Positions 9,434 to 18,428 of a stretch of 64,000 nt of DNA are shown here, one piece after another. A program made the position numbers and the translations under genes. The notes beneath the pieces were generated by a model that saw nothing but the letters and a program-made list of their open reading frames with translations, did not search any database and was not told the DNA's origin. The stretch's first letter is position 1. Every line of letters starts with the position of its first letter. Location of the stretch: positions 1-64,000 of the forward strand of contig JAUQQA010000001.1 in the NCBI GenBank assembly GCA_030550095.1. The letters are read 5' to 3'. Source of the stretch: Chloroflexota bacterium. GTDB lineage: Bacteria > Chloroflexota > Anaerolineae > J036 > Brachytrichaceae.

Positions 9434-10528
9434 GTGAGCGAGCGAACGGAATCCTACATCCTGGTTGGGCTGCGCATTTGCGGGGCAGTGGTGATGGGGC
9501 TGATCGGCTGGTCGGTCGGCAGCTCCGTCGCTCCTGTGCTGCCTTCGCCGCTCGACCACGAAACTTTCGCGCAAGTGGCGACAATGACGGCGCTCGGCGC
9601 GCTGGGCACGTTTGCGTTTCCCATGATGCTGGGCCGCCCGCTCATCCAGCTATATCGGCGCCTCACCAACCTCAGCGCCGCGCAAATCCTGGCGGGGTTC
9701 ATGGGCTTGGGCGCGGGGTTGTTGCTTGCTGCGCTGCTTGCGTTCCCGCTCGCGCGCTTGCCAGAGCCGTTCGGTCCAGTGTTGCCGTTCCTCGCCGCAG
9801 TAGGGTTTGGCACGCTGGGACTTGGGCTGATGAGCTTGCGCTACCGCGAGGTGTTCGCCTTGCTCAACATCAAGCTCCCCAGCACCCGCAGCGCCGACTT
9901 CCCCACTTACACGCGCGAGCCGTTGCTGCTCGACACAAGTGTGATCATTGACGGCCGCATCGCCGATGTGAGCACCACCGGCTTTCTGCGCGGCGAGCTG
10001 ATCATCCCGCGCTTCGTGCTCAACGAGTTGCAGTATGTCGCCGACTCACCCGACCCCATGCGTCGGGCGCGCGGGCGCCGAGGGCTTGAGGTGCTGCGGC
10101 GGCTGCAACGTGAATCGCCCATGCCCGTCCACATCGTGCAAGACGACCCCGAGGAAGCGCAGCGCGTGGACGAGAAGCTCATCGCGCTCGCCAAGCAATG
10201 GAACTGCCCAATCATCACCAACGATTACAACTTGAATCGCGTCGCGTCGCTCCAAGGCGTCAGTGTGCTCAACCTTAACGAGCTAGCAAACGCGGTGAAG
10301 ACCGCGCTGATCCCTGGCGAGTCGCTGCACGTGCGCATCATCCAGCCAGGGCGTGAGGCACGCCAAGGCGTGGGCTACCTCGACGATGGCACGATGGTGG
10401 TGGTTGAGGACGGCATTGACTTCATGGACCGCACGATCGAGGTCACGGTAACCAAGGTGCTGCAAACAGCGGCTGGGCGTATGATCTTCGCACGCCCAGC
10501 GATGAGCCAACTGGTGACGGCGAAGTGA
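9434..10528 (+). CDS. Membrane-anchored PIN and TRAM domain protein (YacL-like)
   Basis: A 364-residue protein with four predicted N-terminal membrane helices (within about 10-140), then a cytoplasmic PIN nuclease-fold domain and a C-terminal TRAM domain. PIN acidic residues are visible in LLLDTSVIIDGRIADV, FVLNELQYVAD, DEKLIALA and IITNDYNLNR. The TRAM part is the beta-rich GVGYLDDGTMVVVEDG stretch. Family members are putative RNA-acting proteins in Gram-positive and related bacteria. In Firmicutes the homologue lies near ispD, ispF and cysS; here cysS follows directly and ispDF are absent. The first codon is GTG and no ribosome site is obvious, so the exact start is uncertain. Confidence 0.88.
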   Translation: MSERTESYILVGLRICGAVVMGLIGWSVGSSVAPVLPSPLDHETFAQVATMTALGALGTFAFPMMLGRPLIQLYRRLTNLSAAQILAGFMGLGAGLLLAALLAFPLARLPEPFGPVLPFLAAVGFGTLGLGLMSLRYREVFALLNIKLPSTRSADFPTYTREPLLLDTSVIIDGRIADVSTTGFLRGELIIPRFVLNELQYVADSPDPMRRARGRRGLEVLRRLQRESPMPVHIVQDDPEEAQRVDEKLIALAKQWNCPIITNDYNLNRVASLQGVSVLNLNELANAVKTALIPGESLHVRIIQPGREARQGVGYLDDGTMVVVEDGIDFMDRTIEVTVTKVLQTAAGRMIFARPAMSQLVTAK

Positions 10529-10577
10529 TCGCCGAGCCTCTCGCGCAGCAGGTTATCATCACGCCGCAGAAGTCATC

Positions 10578-12050
10578 ATGTCGCTGGTCATCTACAACTA
10601 CTTAACCCGCGAGAAAGAGCCGTTCGTCCCCCTCGTCGAGGGGCGCGTGCACATGTACGTGTGTGGGCCCACCGTGTATGACCACGCGCATCTGGGCCAC
10701 GCTAAGACCTACGTCGCGTTCGACGCAGTGGTGCGCTGGCTGCGCTACAGCGGCTACAAAGTGCGCTACGTGCAGAACATCACCGACGTGGGACACCTGC
10801 TCGACGACGGCGAGGATCGCATCTTGAAGGGCGCGCGCCGCGAGCGCATCGAGCCGATGGAGCTTGTGGAGCGCTACATGCGCTCGTACTTCGAGGACAT
10901 GGATGCGCTCGGCGTGCAACGCCCCGACATCTCGCCGCGCGCTTCAGGGCACATCCCAGAGCAGATTGAGATGATCAAGCTGCTCATCGAGAAGGGCTAC
11001 GCCTACGAGGTGAACGGCTCGGTGTACTTCAGCGTGGAGAAGTTCCCCGAGTACGGCAAGCTGAGCGGTCGCCGCATCGAGGAAATGGAAGCCGGCAAGC
11101 GCGTCGCCGTGCGCGAGGAGAAGCGCCACCCAATGGACTTCGCGCTGTGGATCAAGGCGCCAGAGAACCACATCCTCAAGTGGCCCTCGCCGTGGGGATG
11201 GGGCTACCCCGGCTGGCACATCGAGTGCTCGGCGATGAGCACCAAGTACCTCGGGCACACGTTCGACATCCACGGCGGCGGCGTGGACAACATCTTCCCA
11301 CACAACGAATGCGAGATCGCGCAAAGCGAGGCCGCCTACGGCGAGCCGTTCGCGCGCTATTGGATGCTCACGGGCAGCCTGCTGGTGAACGGCGTCAAGA
11401 TGAGCAAATCGCTGGGCAACTTTGTGACGATCAAGGACGCGCTGAAGAAACACCGCCCCGAAGCGCTGCGGTTCTTCATTCTCTCCAACAAATACAACAG
11501 CCCAGCCGACTACAGCGAAGCCGCGCTCGAAGCCGCAACGAAAGGATGGGAGCGCCTGCACAACGGCGCGCGCCGCGTGCGTCGCCTGTTGGATCACCCC
11601 GAGCAAATCGCGCTCGGCAGCGACAGCACCCCCGCAATGACCGCGCACCTGGTGGAGACGCTCGACCAGTATCGCATGAAGTTCGTCAGCGCGATGAACG
11701 ATGACTTCAACACGCCGCTCGCCATCGGCGCCCTGCAAGACATGACCACCGACGTTAACCGTTGGATTGACAAAGGCATCGCCACGCGCGAGGTGCTCGA
11801 GCAGGTCGCCGATATCTACCGCGCGTTTGCAGGCGACGTGCTCGGCTTGCTGCGCTGGGACGCTGTGGATGAAACCAGCGGCAGCGCGCAGCGCGAAGCC
11901 GCGCTGATTGAACTGCTGATCGAGCTACGCGCCGAGGCGCGCAAAGCCAAAGACTACGCCCGCGCCGACGCAATCCGCCAACGCCTCGCCAACTTGGGCA
12001 TCATCCTTGAGGACGGTCCCAACGGCACCACGTGGCGCCTGGCAAGCTGA
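10578..12050 (+). CDS. cysS: Cysteinyl-tRNA synthetase
   Basis: A 490-residue class I aminoacyl-tRNA synthetase that charges tRNA-Cys in the cytosol, of normal family length. The HIGH-type motif is HLGH at 38-41 and the KMSKS loop is KMSKS at 274-278. Zinc-site residues are visible: Cys29 in CGPTVYD, the Cys in HIECSAMS and the following His/Glu in PHNECEIAQ. The C-terminal helical anticodon-binding part is present, ending in [15 protein letters not shown]. It lies 50 bp after the PIN-TRAM gene and just before bcp, probably in one transcription unit. Confidence 0.97.
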   Translation: MSLVIYNYLTREKEPFVPLVEGRVHMYVCGPTVYDHAHLGHAKTYVAFDAVVRWLRYSGYKVRYVQNITDVGHLLDDGEDRILKGARRERIEPMELVERYMRSYFEDMDALGVQRPDISPRASGHIPEQIEMIKLLIEKGYAYEVNGSVYFSVEKFPEYGKLSGRRIEEMEAGKRVAVREEKRHPMDFALWIKAPENHILKWPSPWGWGYPGWHIECSAMSTKYLGHTFDIHGGGVDNIFPHNECEIAQSEAAYGEPFARYWMLTGSLLVNGVKMSKSLGNFVTIKDALKKHRPEALRFFILSNKYNSPADYSEAALEAATKGWERLHNGARRVRRLLDHPEQIALGSDSTPAMTAHLVETLDQYRMKFVSAMNDDFNTPLAIGALQDMTTDVNRWIDKGIATREVLEQVADIYRAFAGDVLGLLRWDAVDETSGSAQREAALIELLIELRAEARKAKDYARADAIRQRLANLGIILEDGPNGTTWRLAS

Positions 12051-12079
12051 TGCTCGACGCACGAGGAGACCCTACACCC

Positions 12080-12571
12080 ATGTTGAAACCTGGTGACCTC
12101 GCCCCCGAATTTGAGTTGGAATCCGAAAGCGGCGTTGTCCGCTCCGCAGACCTGAAGGGCACGCGCTACGTGCTCTACTTCTACCCCGCTGACGACACGC
12201 CCGGCTGCACCAAAGAAGCGTGCAGCTTCCGCGATTCGCTCCAGGCGTTTGAAGCGCTCGGCGTCCGCGTGTTCGGCGTCAGCCCGCAAGGGCTGGACTC
12301 CAAGCGCAAGTTCGCCGCCAAATACGGCTTGAACTTCCCCTTGCTCGCCGACACCGATCACAAAGTTGCCGAGGCGTTCGGCGCCTGGGGCGAGCGCTCG
12401 CTTTACGGCAAAAAGTTCATGGGCGTGATCCGCTCCACGTTCATCATCGGTCCCGACGGGCGCATCGAGCACGTGTGGGAGAAGGTGAAACCCGAAGGCC
12501 ACGCCGAGGAAGTGCTCGCCGTGCTGCGCGGCGAAGCAGCCCCAAAGCCCAAGAGCAAACGCAAAGCATGA
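12080..12571 (+). CDS. bcp: Thioredoxin-dependent peroxiredoxin (Bcp/PrxQ type)
   Basis: A 163-residue peroxiredoxin that reduces peroxides using thioredoxin-like donors in the cytosol. The active site DDTPGCTKEACSFRD holds the peroxidatic Cys and a second Cys five residues later, the C-x4-C arrangement of atypical two-Cys Bcp proteins. I chose the ATG at 12080 because the family begins with a short stretch before GDLAPEFEL, and an AGGAG site lies about 11 bp upstream; the longer frame overlaps cysS. The stop overlaps the next gene's start (ATGA), indicating translational coupling with the SIS-domain enzyme. Confidence 0.93.
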   Translation: MLKPGDLAPEFELESESGVVRSADLKGTRYVLYFYPADDTPGCTKEACSFRDSLQAFEALGVRVFGVSPQGLDSKRKFAAKYGLNFPLLADTDHKVAEAFGAWGERSLYGKKFMGVIRSTFIIGPDGRIEHVWEKVKPEGHAEEVLAVLRGEAAPKPKSKRKA

Positions 12572-13641
12572 CCGCAGAAGCGCCCCCCGGCGCATTCATG
12601 CGCGCCGAGATTTTGGAGCAGCCACACACGCTGGCGCAGTTGATTACGCAGCCGCCGAGCGCCATCGCAGCGCTCACGCCGAAAGCGCGCGCCGCGCAAT
12701 TCGCCATGCTCGCAGCGCGCGGCAGCAGCGACAACGCCTCGACCTTCGGCAAATATCTGCTGGAGAGCTTGGTCGGCATCCCCACAGCGCTCGCGGCACC
12801 TTCGTTGTTCACGCTGTATCGGCGGCCGCCTCGTCTTCAAGGCGGCTGGGTGATCGGCGTGTCGCAAAGCGGCGCAGCCGCCGATGTGATCGCTGTGTTG
12901 CAAGAGGCGCGTAGTCAGGGCGCGCTCACCCTCGCAATCACCAACACGGAAGGCTCGCCGATCACCACAGCCGCGGAGTATGCGGTCTTGCTAGGCGCAG
13001 GCCCAGAACGCGCGCTCGCCGCCACCAAGACCGTCACCGCGCAGTGCGTGGCGTATGCGCTGCTCACCGCGGCAATTACAGAAGACGCGCAACTCCAGCG
13101 CGAATTGCACACCGTGCCTGAGAGCGTGCGCGCTGTGCTTGCACAAGCTGAGGCAATCGAAGCGGCGGCATATCGCTGGCGCCATGTGCAGCGCGTCGTC
13201 GTGATCGGGCGCGGCTATCCCTACGCCGCCGCGCAGGAGATCGCGCTGAAACTCAAAGAGACGTGTTACATCGGCGCCGAGGCCTATTCCGCCGCGGATT
13301 TCCTGCATGGTCCCTTGGCGATGATCGAGCCAGGCTATCCCGTGCTCGTGCTTTTGAACCACGACGCCGCCGGCAGCATGACCGCCGAGTTCATCGCGCG
13401 CGTGCTCGCATGTGGCGGCGATGTGCTCTGTTTTGCCACGCACCAAGCACGCGCTTTGCTTGAGGGCATGCCGCCTGGCGCAGGTCAACTCACTGTGATC
13501 GCGTTCGAGGTGCCCTCGGCAGTGCTCAGCGCTGTGGCGTTCATCGTTGCAGGGCAATGGCTCGCGCTCACGCTCGCCCTGTTGAAAGGGCGCAACCCTG
13601 ACCAATCTCGCAGTGTCACAAAAGTCACCATCACCCAGTGA
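12568..13641 (+). CDS. Double-SIS-domain sugar-phosphate isomerase/deaminase (GlmS C-half / NagB-II-like)
   Basis: About 357 residues with two SIS phosphosugar-binding domains and no glutaminase domain. The N-terminal FMRAEILEQPHTLAQL matches the M-x-x-E-I-x-E-Q-P signature of GlmS-type isomerases and of glucosamine-6-phosphate deaminases. First-domain residues AARGSSDNA and GVSQSGAAADV, and the C-terminal NPDQSRSVTKVTIT, fit the same group. Lacking the glutamine-hydrolysing half, it more likely works as a deaminase or ketose/aldose isomerase than as a glutamine-dependent synthase. The ATG overlaps the bcp stop. Reaction and substrate are inferred. Confidence 0.85.
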   Translation: MTAEAPPGAFMRAEILEQPHTLAQLITQPPSAIAALTPKARAAQFAMLAARGSSDNASTFGKYLLESLVGIPTALAAPSLFTLYRRPPRLQGGWVIGVSQSGAAADVIAVLQEARSQGALTLAITNTEGSPITTAAEYAVLLGAGPERALAATKTVTAQCVAYALLTAAITEDAQLQRELHTVPESVRAVLAQAEAIEAAAYRWRHVQRVVVIGRGYPYAAAQEIALKLKETCYIGAEAYSAADFLHGPLAMIEPGYPVLVLLNHDAAGSMTAEFIARVLACGGDVLCFATHQARALLEGMPPGAGQLTVIAFEVPSAVLSAVAFIVAGQWLALTLALLKGRNPDQSRSVTKVTITQ

Positions 13642-13648
13642 ACAAGCG

Positions 13649-14683
13649 ATGCGCGTCTTCATCACAGGCGGCGCTGGCTTCATCGGCTGCAACCTCGCAG
13701 CCCACCATGCGCGCCAAGGACACCCCGTCACGATCTTCGACAACCTCAGCCGTCCGCGCACCGAACACAACCTGCACTGGCTGCAAGCGCAGTTCGACAC
13801 GCGCACGCTCACTTTCGTCCGTGGCGATGTGCGCGACTACGCTGCGCTCGAGGCAGCCGTGCGCGCTGCGCAGCCAGACTTGATCGTCCACCTCGCCGCG
13901 CAGGTTGCAGTGACCACTTCGGTGAAAGACCCGCGCGCGGACTTCGAGATCAACGCGCTCGGCACGTTTAACGTGCTGGAAGCCGCGCGCGCACAACCCA
14001 AGCCGCCCGCGGTGTTCTATGCCTCCACCAACAAGGTGTACGGCGGCATGGAGCACCTCGCCATTGTGCTCGACGGCACGCGCTACCGCTACCGCGATCT
14101 ACCACACGGCGTGGACGAGACACAGCCGCTTGATTTCCACTCACCCTACGGGTGCAGCAAAGGCGCTGGCGATCAATACGTGCGCGACTACGCGCGCATC
14201 TACGGCTTGCGCACCGTTGTGTTTCGCCAAAGCTGCATCTACGGCGAGCGCCAGTTCGGCGTCGAGGACCAAGGCTGGGTGGCGCACTTTGTGATCGCCG
14301 CCGCGCTCAATCGCCCGATCACGATCTACGGCGACGGCAAGCAGGTGCGCGATCTGCTTCACGTGCAAGACCTGATCGCCGCCTACGACGCAGCGTGGGA
14401 ACGGATCAACGCCGTGAGCGGCGAGATTTTTAACCTCGGCGGCGGCGCGGAGAACGCGCTGGCGATCTGGAGCGAGTTTGGTCCGATCCTCGAGTCGCTC
14501 GCTGGGCACACGATCCCCGTGCGCTATGCTGATTGGCGCCCCGGCGATCAGCGCGTGTTCATCAGCGACAACCGCAAAGCCGAGCGCCTGCTCGGCTGGC
14601 AACCGCGCATTCGTGCCCATGAGGGCATTCGTCGCTTATGGGAGTGGGTGACGGCGAACCGCGCGCTCTTCGAGGCAGCGTGA
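13649..14683 (+). CDS. NAD-dependent epimerase, CDP-tyvelose (CDP-paratose) 2-epimerase-like
   Basis: A 344-residue extended short-chain dehydrogenase. It begins MRVFITGGAGFIGCN (Rossmann GxxGxxG) and has the YxxxK pair in SPYGCSKGAGD. The segment RQSCIYGERQFGVEDQGW resembles the CDP-tyvelose epimerase branch more than the UDP-galactose epimerase branch. Such enzymes invert C2 of a CDP-3,6-dideoxyhexose; the other genes of that pathway are not in the window, so a different nucleotide sugar is possible. It starts 7 bp after the SIS gene stop and ends the plus-strand run, meeting DUF3592 tail to tail with 4 bp between. Confidence 0.82.
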   Translation: MRVFITGGAGFIGCNLAAHHARQGHPVTIFDNLSRPRTEHNLHWLQAQFDTRTLTFVRGDVRDYAALEAAVRAAQPDLIVHLAAQVAVTTSVKDPRADFEINALGTFNVLEAARAQPKPPAVFYASTNKVYGGMEHLAIVLDGTRYRYRDLPHGVDETQPLDFHSPYGCSKGAGDQYVRDYARIYGLRTVVFRQSCIYGERQFGVEDQGWVAHFVIAAALNRPITIYGDGKQVRDLLHVQDLIAAYDAAWERINAVSGEIFNLGGGAENALAIWSEFGPILESLAGHTIPVRYADWRPGDQRVFISDNRKAERLLGWQPRIRAHEGIRRLWEWVTANRALFEAA

Positions 14684-14687
14684 TCGC

Positions 14688-15080
14688 TCAGCCCAAAAAG
14701 CCCAGCGCCCACAGCACCAACACAAATCCAATCAGCCCGATCACCAGCCCAGCAACCGCAGCGACAATGGGCACCGTCCAGTTAAACGGGCGATCCAAGC
14801 GTGCGTCTTGCGGGTCATGTGGCAGGTAGAGCACGCTCACTTGCTCGCCCTCGGCAAATGCAGTGCTGCGCATGAGCGCGGGCAAGGCGATCTCCTCGCC
14901 AGATTGGGTTTGGAAGCGAAACACGATTTGCCCATCCTGCTGCGTCACGGTTGCAACCGCGCGCACAGCGCGGCGGTAGAACGTCCACGCGCGCAGCAAC
15001 ACAGCAACGCCAAACGAGAGCAGCAAAATTCCTGTCAGGGTCACAGCCATCGCGACTGGCAGGCGCAATCCCTCTTCCAT
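14688..15080 (-). CDS. DUF3592 domain membrane protein
   Basis: A 130-residue protein with a hydrophobic helix at about 8-30, an extracytoplasmic or cytoplasmic beta-rich middle (VTQQDGQIVFRFQTQSGEEI, then VSVLYLPHDPQDARLD) and a second long hydrophobic segment at the C-terminus. The layout and the YLPHDPQDARLD segment fit DUF3592. No function is known for the family. It is separated by 27 bp from the flavoprotein gene upstream on the same strand and may be co-transcribed with it. Confidence 0.82.
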   Translation of the reverse strand: MEEGLRLPVAMAVTLTGILLLSFGVAVLLRAWTFYRRAVRAVATVTQQDGQIVFRFQTQSGEEIALPALMRSTAFAEGEQVSVLYLPHDPQDARLDRPFNWTVPIVAAVAGLVIGLIGFVLVLWALGFLG

Positions 15081-15107
15081 GCCGTTAAAGATAACGCAGT
15101 GGGCTGG

Positions 15108-16313
15108 TCAGGCGCGCTTGAGCAACGCGCGCACGGCGCGCCCCACTGTGAGCCGCCCTTGGATCGGCATGCCGCCGAGCACGACTTGCGCCAGCTTGCT
15201 GCGCAAATCCGTGCGGCGATTCGCAAGTGCAACCAGCGCGTCGAGCACCAGCGGATGCATGGCCCAACGGCGCACCGTCCAGCAAAACGCGAACAGCGCT
15301 TGGAAGCGCGCGCGCAGCGCTTGGTCATAGGCTTGATGCGCCGCAGCGGAGAAGTCGCCGCGGCTAATCATCGCGTGGAGGTGCTGCGCTGCAATTTGCC
15401 CCGATTCGAGCGCATAGTCAATCCCCTCGCCTGTCAGCGGATTCACCAGCCCGGCCGCCTCGCCCACCACGAGGATGCGCTCCGCCCACGTGCGCGCGGT
15501 GAGGAAATCATCGCGCAGCGGATAGCCCTTCACGGGTTCCAGTTGTCTTGCCTCGCGCAGCATAGCGCGCAATGCTGGCGCGCGGATGAAACGCTCGAAT
15601 GCGCGATGCGCCGAGGTATGGCGGTCTTCTTTGAAGTAACCCACGCCGATGTTCGCCACGTCAGGCGCGACAGGGAACACCCAACCGTAGCCAGGCATCG
15701 GCGCGTGATCGAAGCGCAACATCCACGTATCGCTAAGCTCACGGACACCTGCAAAGTACGTGCGCGAGGCGACCAATACCTTGGGTTGCTTCTCCAACAC
15801 GCCTGCTTGCATCAAGAGGCGGGTGCTGGCGCCTGTGGCGATCACAGCCATTGCTGCACGGTAATGCGCACGACGCCCCTCATGCTCCACTGTGGCTACC
15901 ACGCCGCCGTCCTCGCGCGCGAGGGCGACGACATGCGCAGGCGCTACAAACGTGGCGCCGCTCGCCATCGCGCGCTGTCGCAAGTGATCGTCGAGCACGC
16001 GGCGCGGCACCACGAGCGCTGTCGTCGGCACGCCGCTCAGCAGGGGGATCGGCGCGCGCGTCGCGTGACCACGCGGGGCGAACACGGCAAAGTGGCGCAC
16101 TTCATAACCCTCTGCGCGCAGCGTCTCCAGCAACCCCATCTCCGCCACCATGCGCACCGCGCGCGGCGTTAGACCGTCGCCGCAAGTTTTATCGCGCGGG
16201 AATGCTGCCTTGTCGAGCAGCAACACGCGCAGCCCTAGCTGCGCAGCGAAGTGTGCAGTGGAGCTGCCCGCAGGCCCCGCGCCAACCACCAGCACATCGT
16301 AAAAGGTGCTCAT
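15108..16313 (-). CDS. Geranylgeranyl reductase family FAD-dependent oxidoreductase
   Basis: About 401 residues. The FAD-binding N-terminus is VLVVGAGPAGSSTAHFA, followed by the family signature PRDKTCGDGLTPRAV and a second FAD motif in VVGEAAGLVNPLTGEGIDYA. Family members reduce double bonds of geranylgeranyl chains on lipids, chlorophylls or menaquinone. With a UbiA enzyme and a phytoene-desaturase-like enzyme elsewhere in the window, a role in isoprenoid lipids or quinones is plausible, but no chlorophyll genes are visible. I chose the ATG at 16313, directly before the FAD motif; the longer frame adds an unlikely 21-residue leader. The tRNA-Leu gene is divergent. Confidence 0.88.
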   Translation of the reverse strand: MSTFYDVLVVGAGPAGSSTAHFAAQLGLRVLLLDKAAFPRDKTCGDGLTPRAVRMVAEMGLLETLRAEGYEVRHFAVFAPRGHATRAPIPLLSGVPTTALVVPRRVLDDHLRQRAMASGATFVAPAHVVALAREDGGVVATVEHEGRRAHYRAAMAVIATGASTRLLMQAGVLEKQPKVLVASRTYFAGVRELSDTWMLRFDHAPMPGYGWVFPVAPDVANIGVGYFKEDRHTSAHRAFERFIRAPALRAMLREARQLEPVKGYPLRDDFLTARTWAERILVVGEAAGLVNPLTGEGIDYALESGQIAAQHLHAMISRGDFSAAAHQAYDQALRARFQALFAFCWTVRRWAMHPLVLDALVALANRRTDLRSKLAQVVLGGMPIQGRLTVGRAVRALLKRA

Positions 16314-16392
16314 TTGGAGAGGCAAGCTTACCGCGCGCCCGTTGGCGCTCGAAAGCGCGTAATCCGCGCGCTCCAAGAGCGCAAAAGCGCGT

Positions 16393-16398
16393 TATAAT
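16393..16398 (+). promoter_or_regulatory. -10 box TATAAT of tRNA-Leu
   Basis: A perfect TATAAT lies 15 bp before the tRNA-Leu 5' end, as expected for its promoter. No convincing -35 hexamer is visible. Confidence 0.55.
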
Positions 16399-16413
16399 TG
16401 GGCGTGAATTCCC

Positions 16414-16495
16414 GCCCAGGTGGTGGAATTGGCAGACACGCTACCTTGAGGGGGTAGTGCCGCAAGGCTTGCAGGTTCAAATCCTGTCCTGGGCA
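16414..16495 (+). tRNA. tRNA-Leu (anticodon GAG)
   Basis: An 82-base tRNA whose acceptor stem pairs GCCCAGG with CCTGGGC and whose discriminator base is A. The anticodon stem CTACC/GGTAG encloses loop TTGAGGG with anticodon GAG at 16448-16450, reading CUC and CUU. It has the long variable arm of class II tRNAs and the T loop TTCAAAT. The 3' CCA is not encoded. A consensus -10 box precedes it and a strong terminator follows. Confidence 0.97.
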
Positions 16496-16496
16496 T

Positions 16497-16530
16497 CGCG
16501 CCTCTCACGAGAGAGGCGCGTTCTTTTTTT
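16497..16530 (+). terminator. Rho-independent terminator of tRNA-Leu
   Basis: A perfect 10-bp stem CGCGCCTCTC/GAGAGGCGCG with a 4-base ACGA loop is followed by TTCTTTTTTT. The U-tract overlaps the stop codon of the ABC transporter gene coming from the other strand. Confidence 0.93.
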
Positions 16531-18301
16531 ACCCGCCGAACGCTGGCGATTCGACCAACGTTCGCGCGGCTTCTTGCGCGCGCATTTGCATCTCAAAGAG
16601 CTGGCGATACAACCCGCCGCGCGCGTAGAGCGCCGCGTGCGTGCCCATCTCCACAATGCGCCCTTGGTCGAGCACAACGATGAGGTCAGCGCGCTGGAGG
16701 GTGCTGATGCGCTGCGCCACAACGATGTTGGTGCGACCACGCATCACGGCTTCGAGCGCCGCCTGGATGAGCTGCTCCGTGTGTGTATCCACAGCGCTGG
16801 TCGCTTCGTCGAGGATCAAGATGCGCGGGTTCATCAGCACCGCGCGCGCGAGCGCAACGCGCTGGCGCTGCCCGCCGCTGAGTCCAACGCCGCGTTCGCC
16901 GATGAGCGTATCGTAACCTTTGGGCAACTTCTCGGCGAACTCGTGCACCTGCGCGATCTTCGCTGCCGCGATCACCTCTTCGAGCGTCGCGTCGGGCTTG
17001 CCGAAGGCGATGTTCTCGCGCAGGGTGGCGCTGAACAGGAACGTCTCCTGCGGCACGATGGCGATGCGCGCGCGCAGGTCGCTTAGGCGGTAGTCGCGCA
17101 CGTCCATGTCGTCCACGAGCACGCGCCCTGCCGTCACGTCGTAAAAACGCGGCACGAGGTTGATCACGCTGCTCTTGCCGCTGCCTGTGGTGCCGAGGAT
17201 CGCCACCGTCTGCCCCGGCTCGATCACCAAGTTCACGCCGCGCAGCACAGGCACTGTCGGCGCATCGGGATAGCTGAAGTGCACCTCCTCGAAGACCACC
17301 CGTCCGCGCGGCGGCGGCGCAGGGCGCGGGCGCACCGGATCGCAAATCGTCTCCTCGGCGTCGGCGATCTCGAACAGCCGCTTGGCTGCCGAGACGGCTT
17401 GGCGCGAGAGGCTCACGAACCAGCCAATGAGACGAATGGGCCAGATCAGCGACCAGATGTACCACGTGAATGCCGTGAACACGCCGAGCGTCAGCGAGCC
17501 TTCGATGATGCGCAGCGCGCCGACCAGCAGCAGCACCGTGAACGACAAGCCGCTGATGAAGTCCATCGTCGGAAACGCCGCCGCCTCGAGCTGACCGCGC
17601 TCGATGTTGCGCTGGCGGTTGAGCGCGTTTTCGCGCTCGAACTGAGAAACGGCATACGGCTCGCGCCCGAACGCCTTCACCACGCGCACGCCAGAGACGT
17701 TTTCTTGCAGCACACTGGTCAAGCGCCCCATCTGCTCACGCACTGCGTCCCAGGCTGGATCAAGCTTGAGGCGAAAACGGATGAGCGGGATCGCCATCAG
17801 CGACATCGGCGCGAGCGCCAGCAAGGTGAGCTGCCAATCGAGCTGGAGCAGCACAACCAACACCAAGATAAACGTGCTGACCTCGGTGATCATCGCCGTG
17901 AACCCAAAGGCGACGAACTGCTCGATGGCGTCCATATCGCTCACCATGCGGCTCATGATCTGCCCGGTGGGCATGGTGGTGTAGTAGGAGAACGGCAAGC
18001 GGTGCAGCTTGGCATAGAGCGCGTTGCGTAAATCGCGCACGATGTCGGCGCCGATCGTCCCTTGCCACACGCCCTGCAAGTAAAAGAACACACTGCGCAG
18101 CGCCGCAACGCCGACCAGCAAGCCAGACCACCACAACACGGCTTGCAGATCGCGCTTCAGCACGCCTTCATCCACTGCTTGACCTAGCAGGCGCGGCACT
18201 GCGAGGTTGGTGAACAACGCGCCCAGTGTGAACAACACCGTGAGCGCAATCTCGCGGCGATAGGGCGCAGCGAAAGGCAACAGACGCTTGAGGTATGACA
18301 T
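16529..18301 (-). CDS. ABC-type exporter half-transporter (fused permease and ATPase)
   Basis: A 590-residue type IV ABC exporter subunit. The N-terminal six-helix transmembrane domain spans about 15-310, and the ATPase domain has Walker A GTTGSGKSS, signature LSGGQRQRVALAR and Walker B ILILDEATSAVD. It is complete and of normal length, and would work as a homodimer or with a partner not in the window. Substrate is unknown; relatives move lipids or drugs. It stands alone between tRNA-Leu and the divergent XPB gene. Confidence 0.94.
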   Translation of the reverse strand: MSYLKRLLPFAAPYRREIALTVLFTLGALFTNLAVPRLLGQAVDEGVLKRDLQAVLWWSGLLVGVAALRSVFFYLQGVWQGTIGADIVRDLRNALYAKLHRLPFSYYTTMPTGQIMSRMVSDMDAIEQFVAFGFTAMITEVSTFILVLVVLLQLDWQLTLLALAPMSLMAIPLIRFRLKLDPAWDAVREQMGRLTSVLQENVSGVRVVKAFGREPYAVSQFERENALNRQRNIERGQLEAAAFPTMDFISGLSFTVLLLVGALRIIEGSLTLGVFTAFTWYIWSLIWPIRLIGWFVSLSRQAVSAAKRLFEIADAEETICDPVRPRPAPPPRGRVVFEEVHFSYPDAPTVPVLRGVNLVIEPGQTVAILGTTGSGKSSVINLVPRFYDVTAGRVLVDDMDVRDYRLSDLRARIAIVPQETFLFSATLRENIAFGKPDATLEEVIAAAKIAQVHEFAEKLPKGYDTLIGERGVGLSGGQRQRVALARAVLMNPRILILDEATSAVDTHTEQLIQAALEAVMRGRTNIVVAQRISTLQRADLIVVLDQGRIVEMGTHAALYARGGLYRQLFEMQMRAQEAARTLVESPAFGG

Positions 18302-18428
18302 GGCGGCTCAAGTGGGTCGCTACACGCAAGCGTAGCGCATCATTGTAGAGGGGAACGCTTGTGCGCTGCTATTCACCCTACGCTGTTTGTCATACCCGCT
18401 TGGGTAGAATGCAACGTTGCCGATCGCC

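Noticed and set aside
14808-16172. A 454-codon plus-strand frame opposite the geranylgeranyl-reductase-like gene
   Set aside because: Rich in His, Arg and Ala, lies opposite a gene with clear FAD motifs, and has no start signal.
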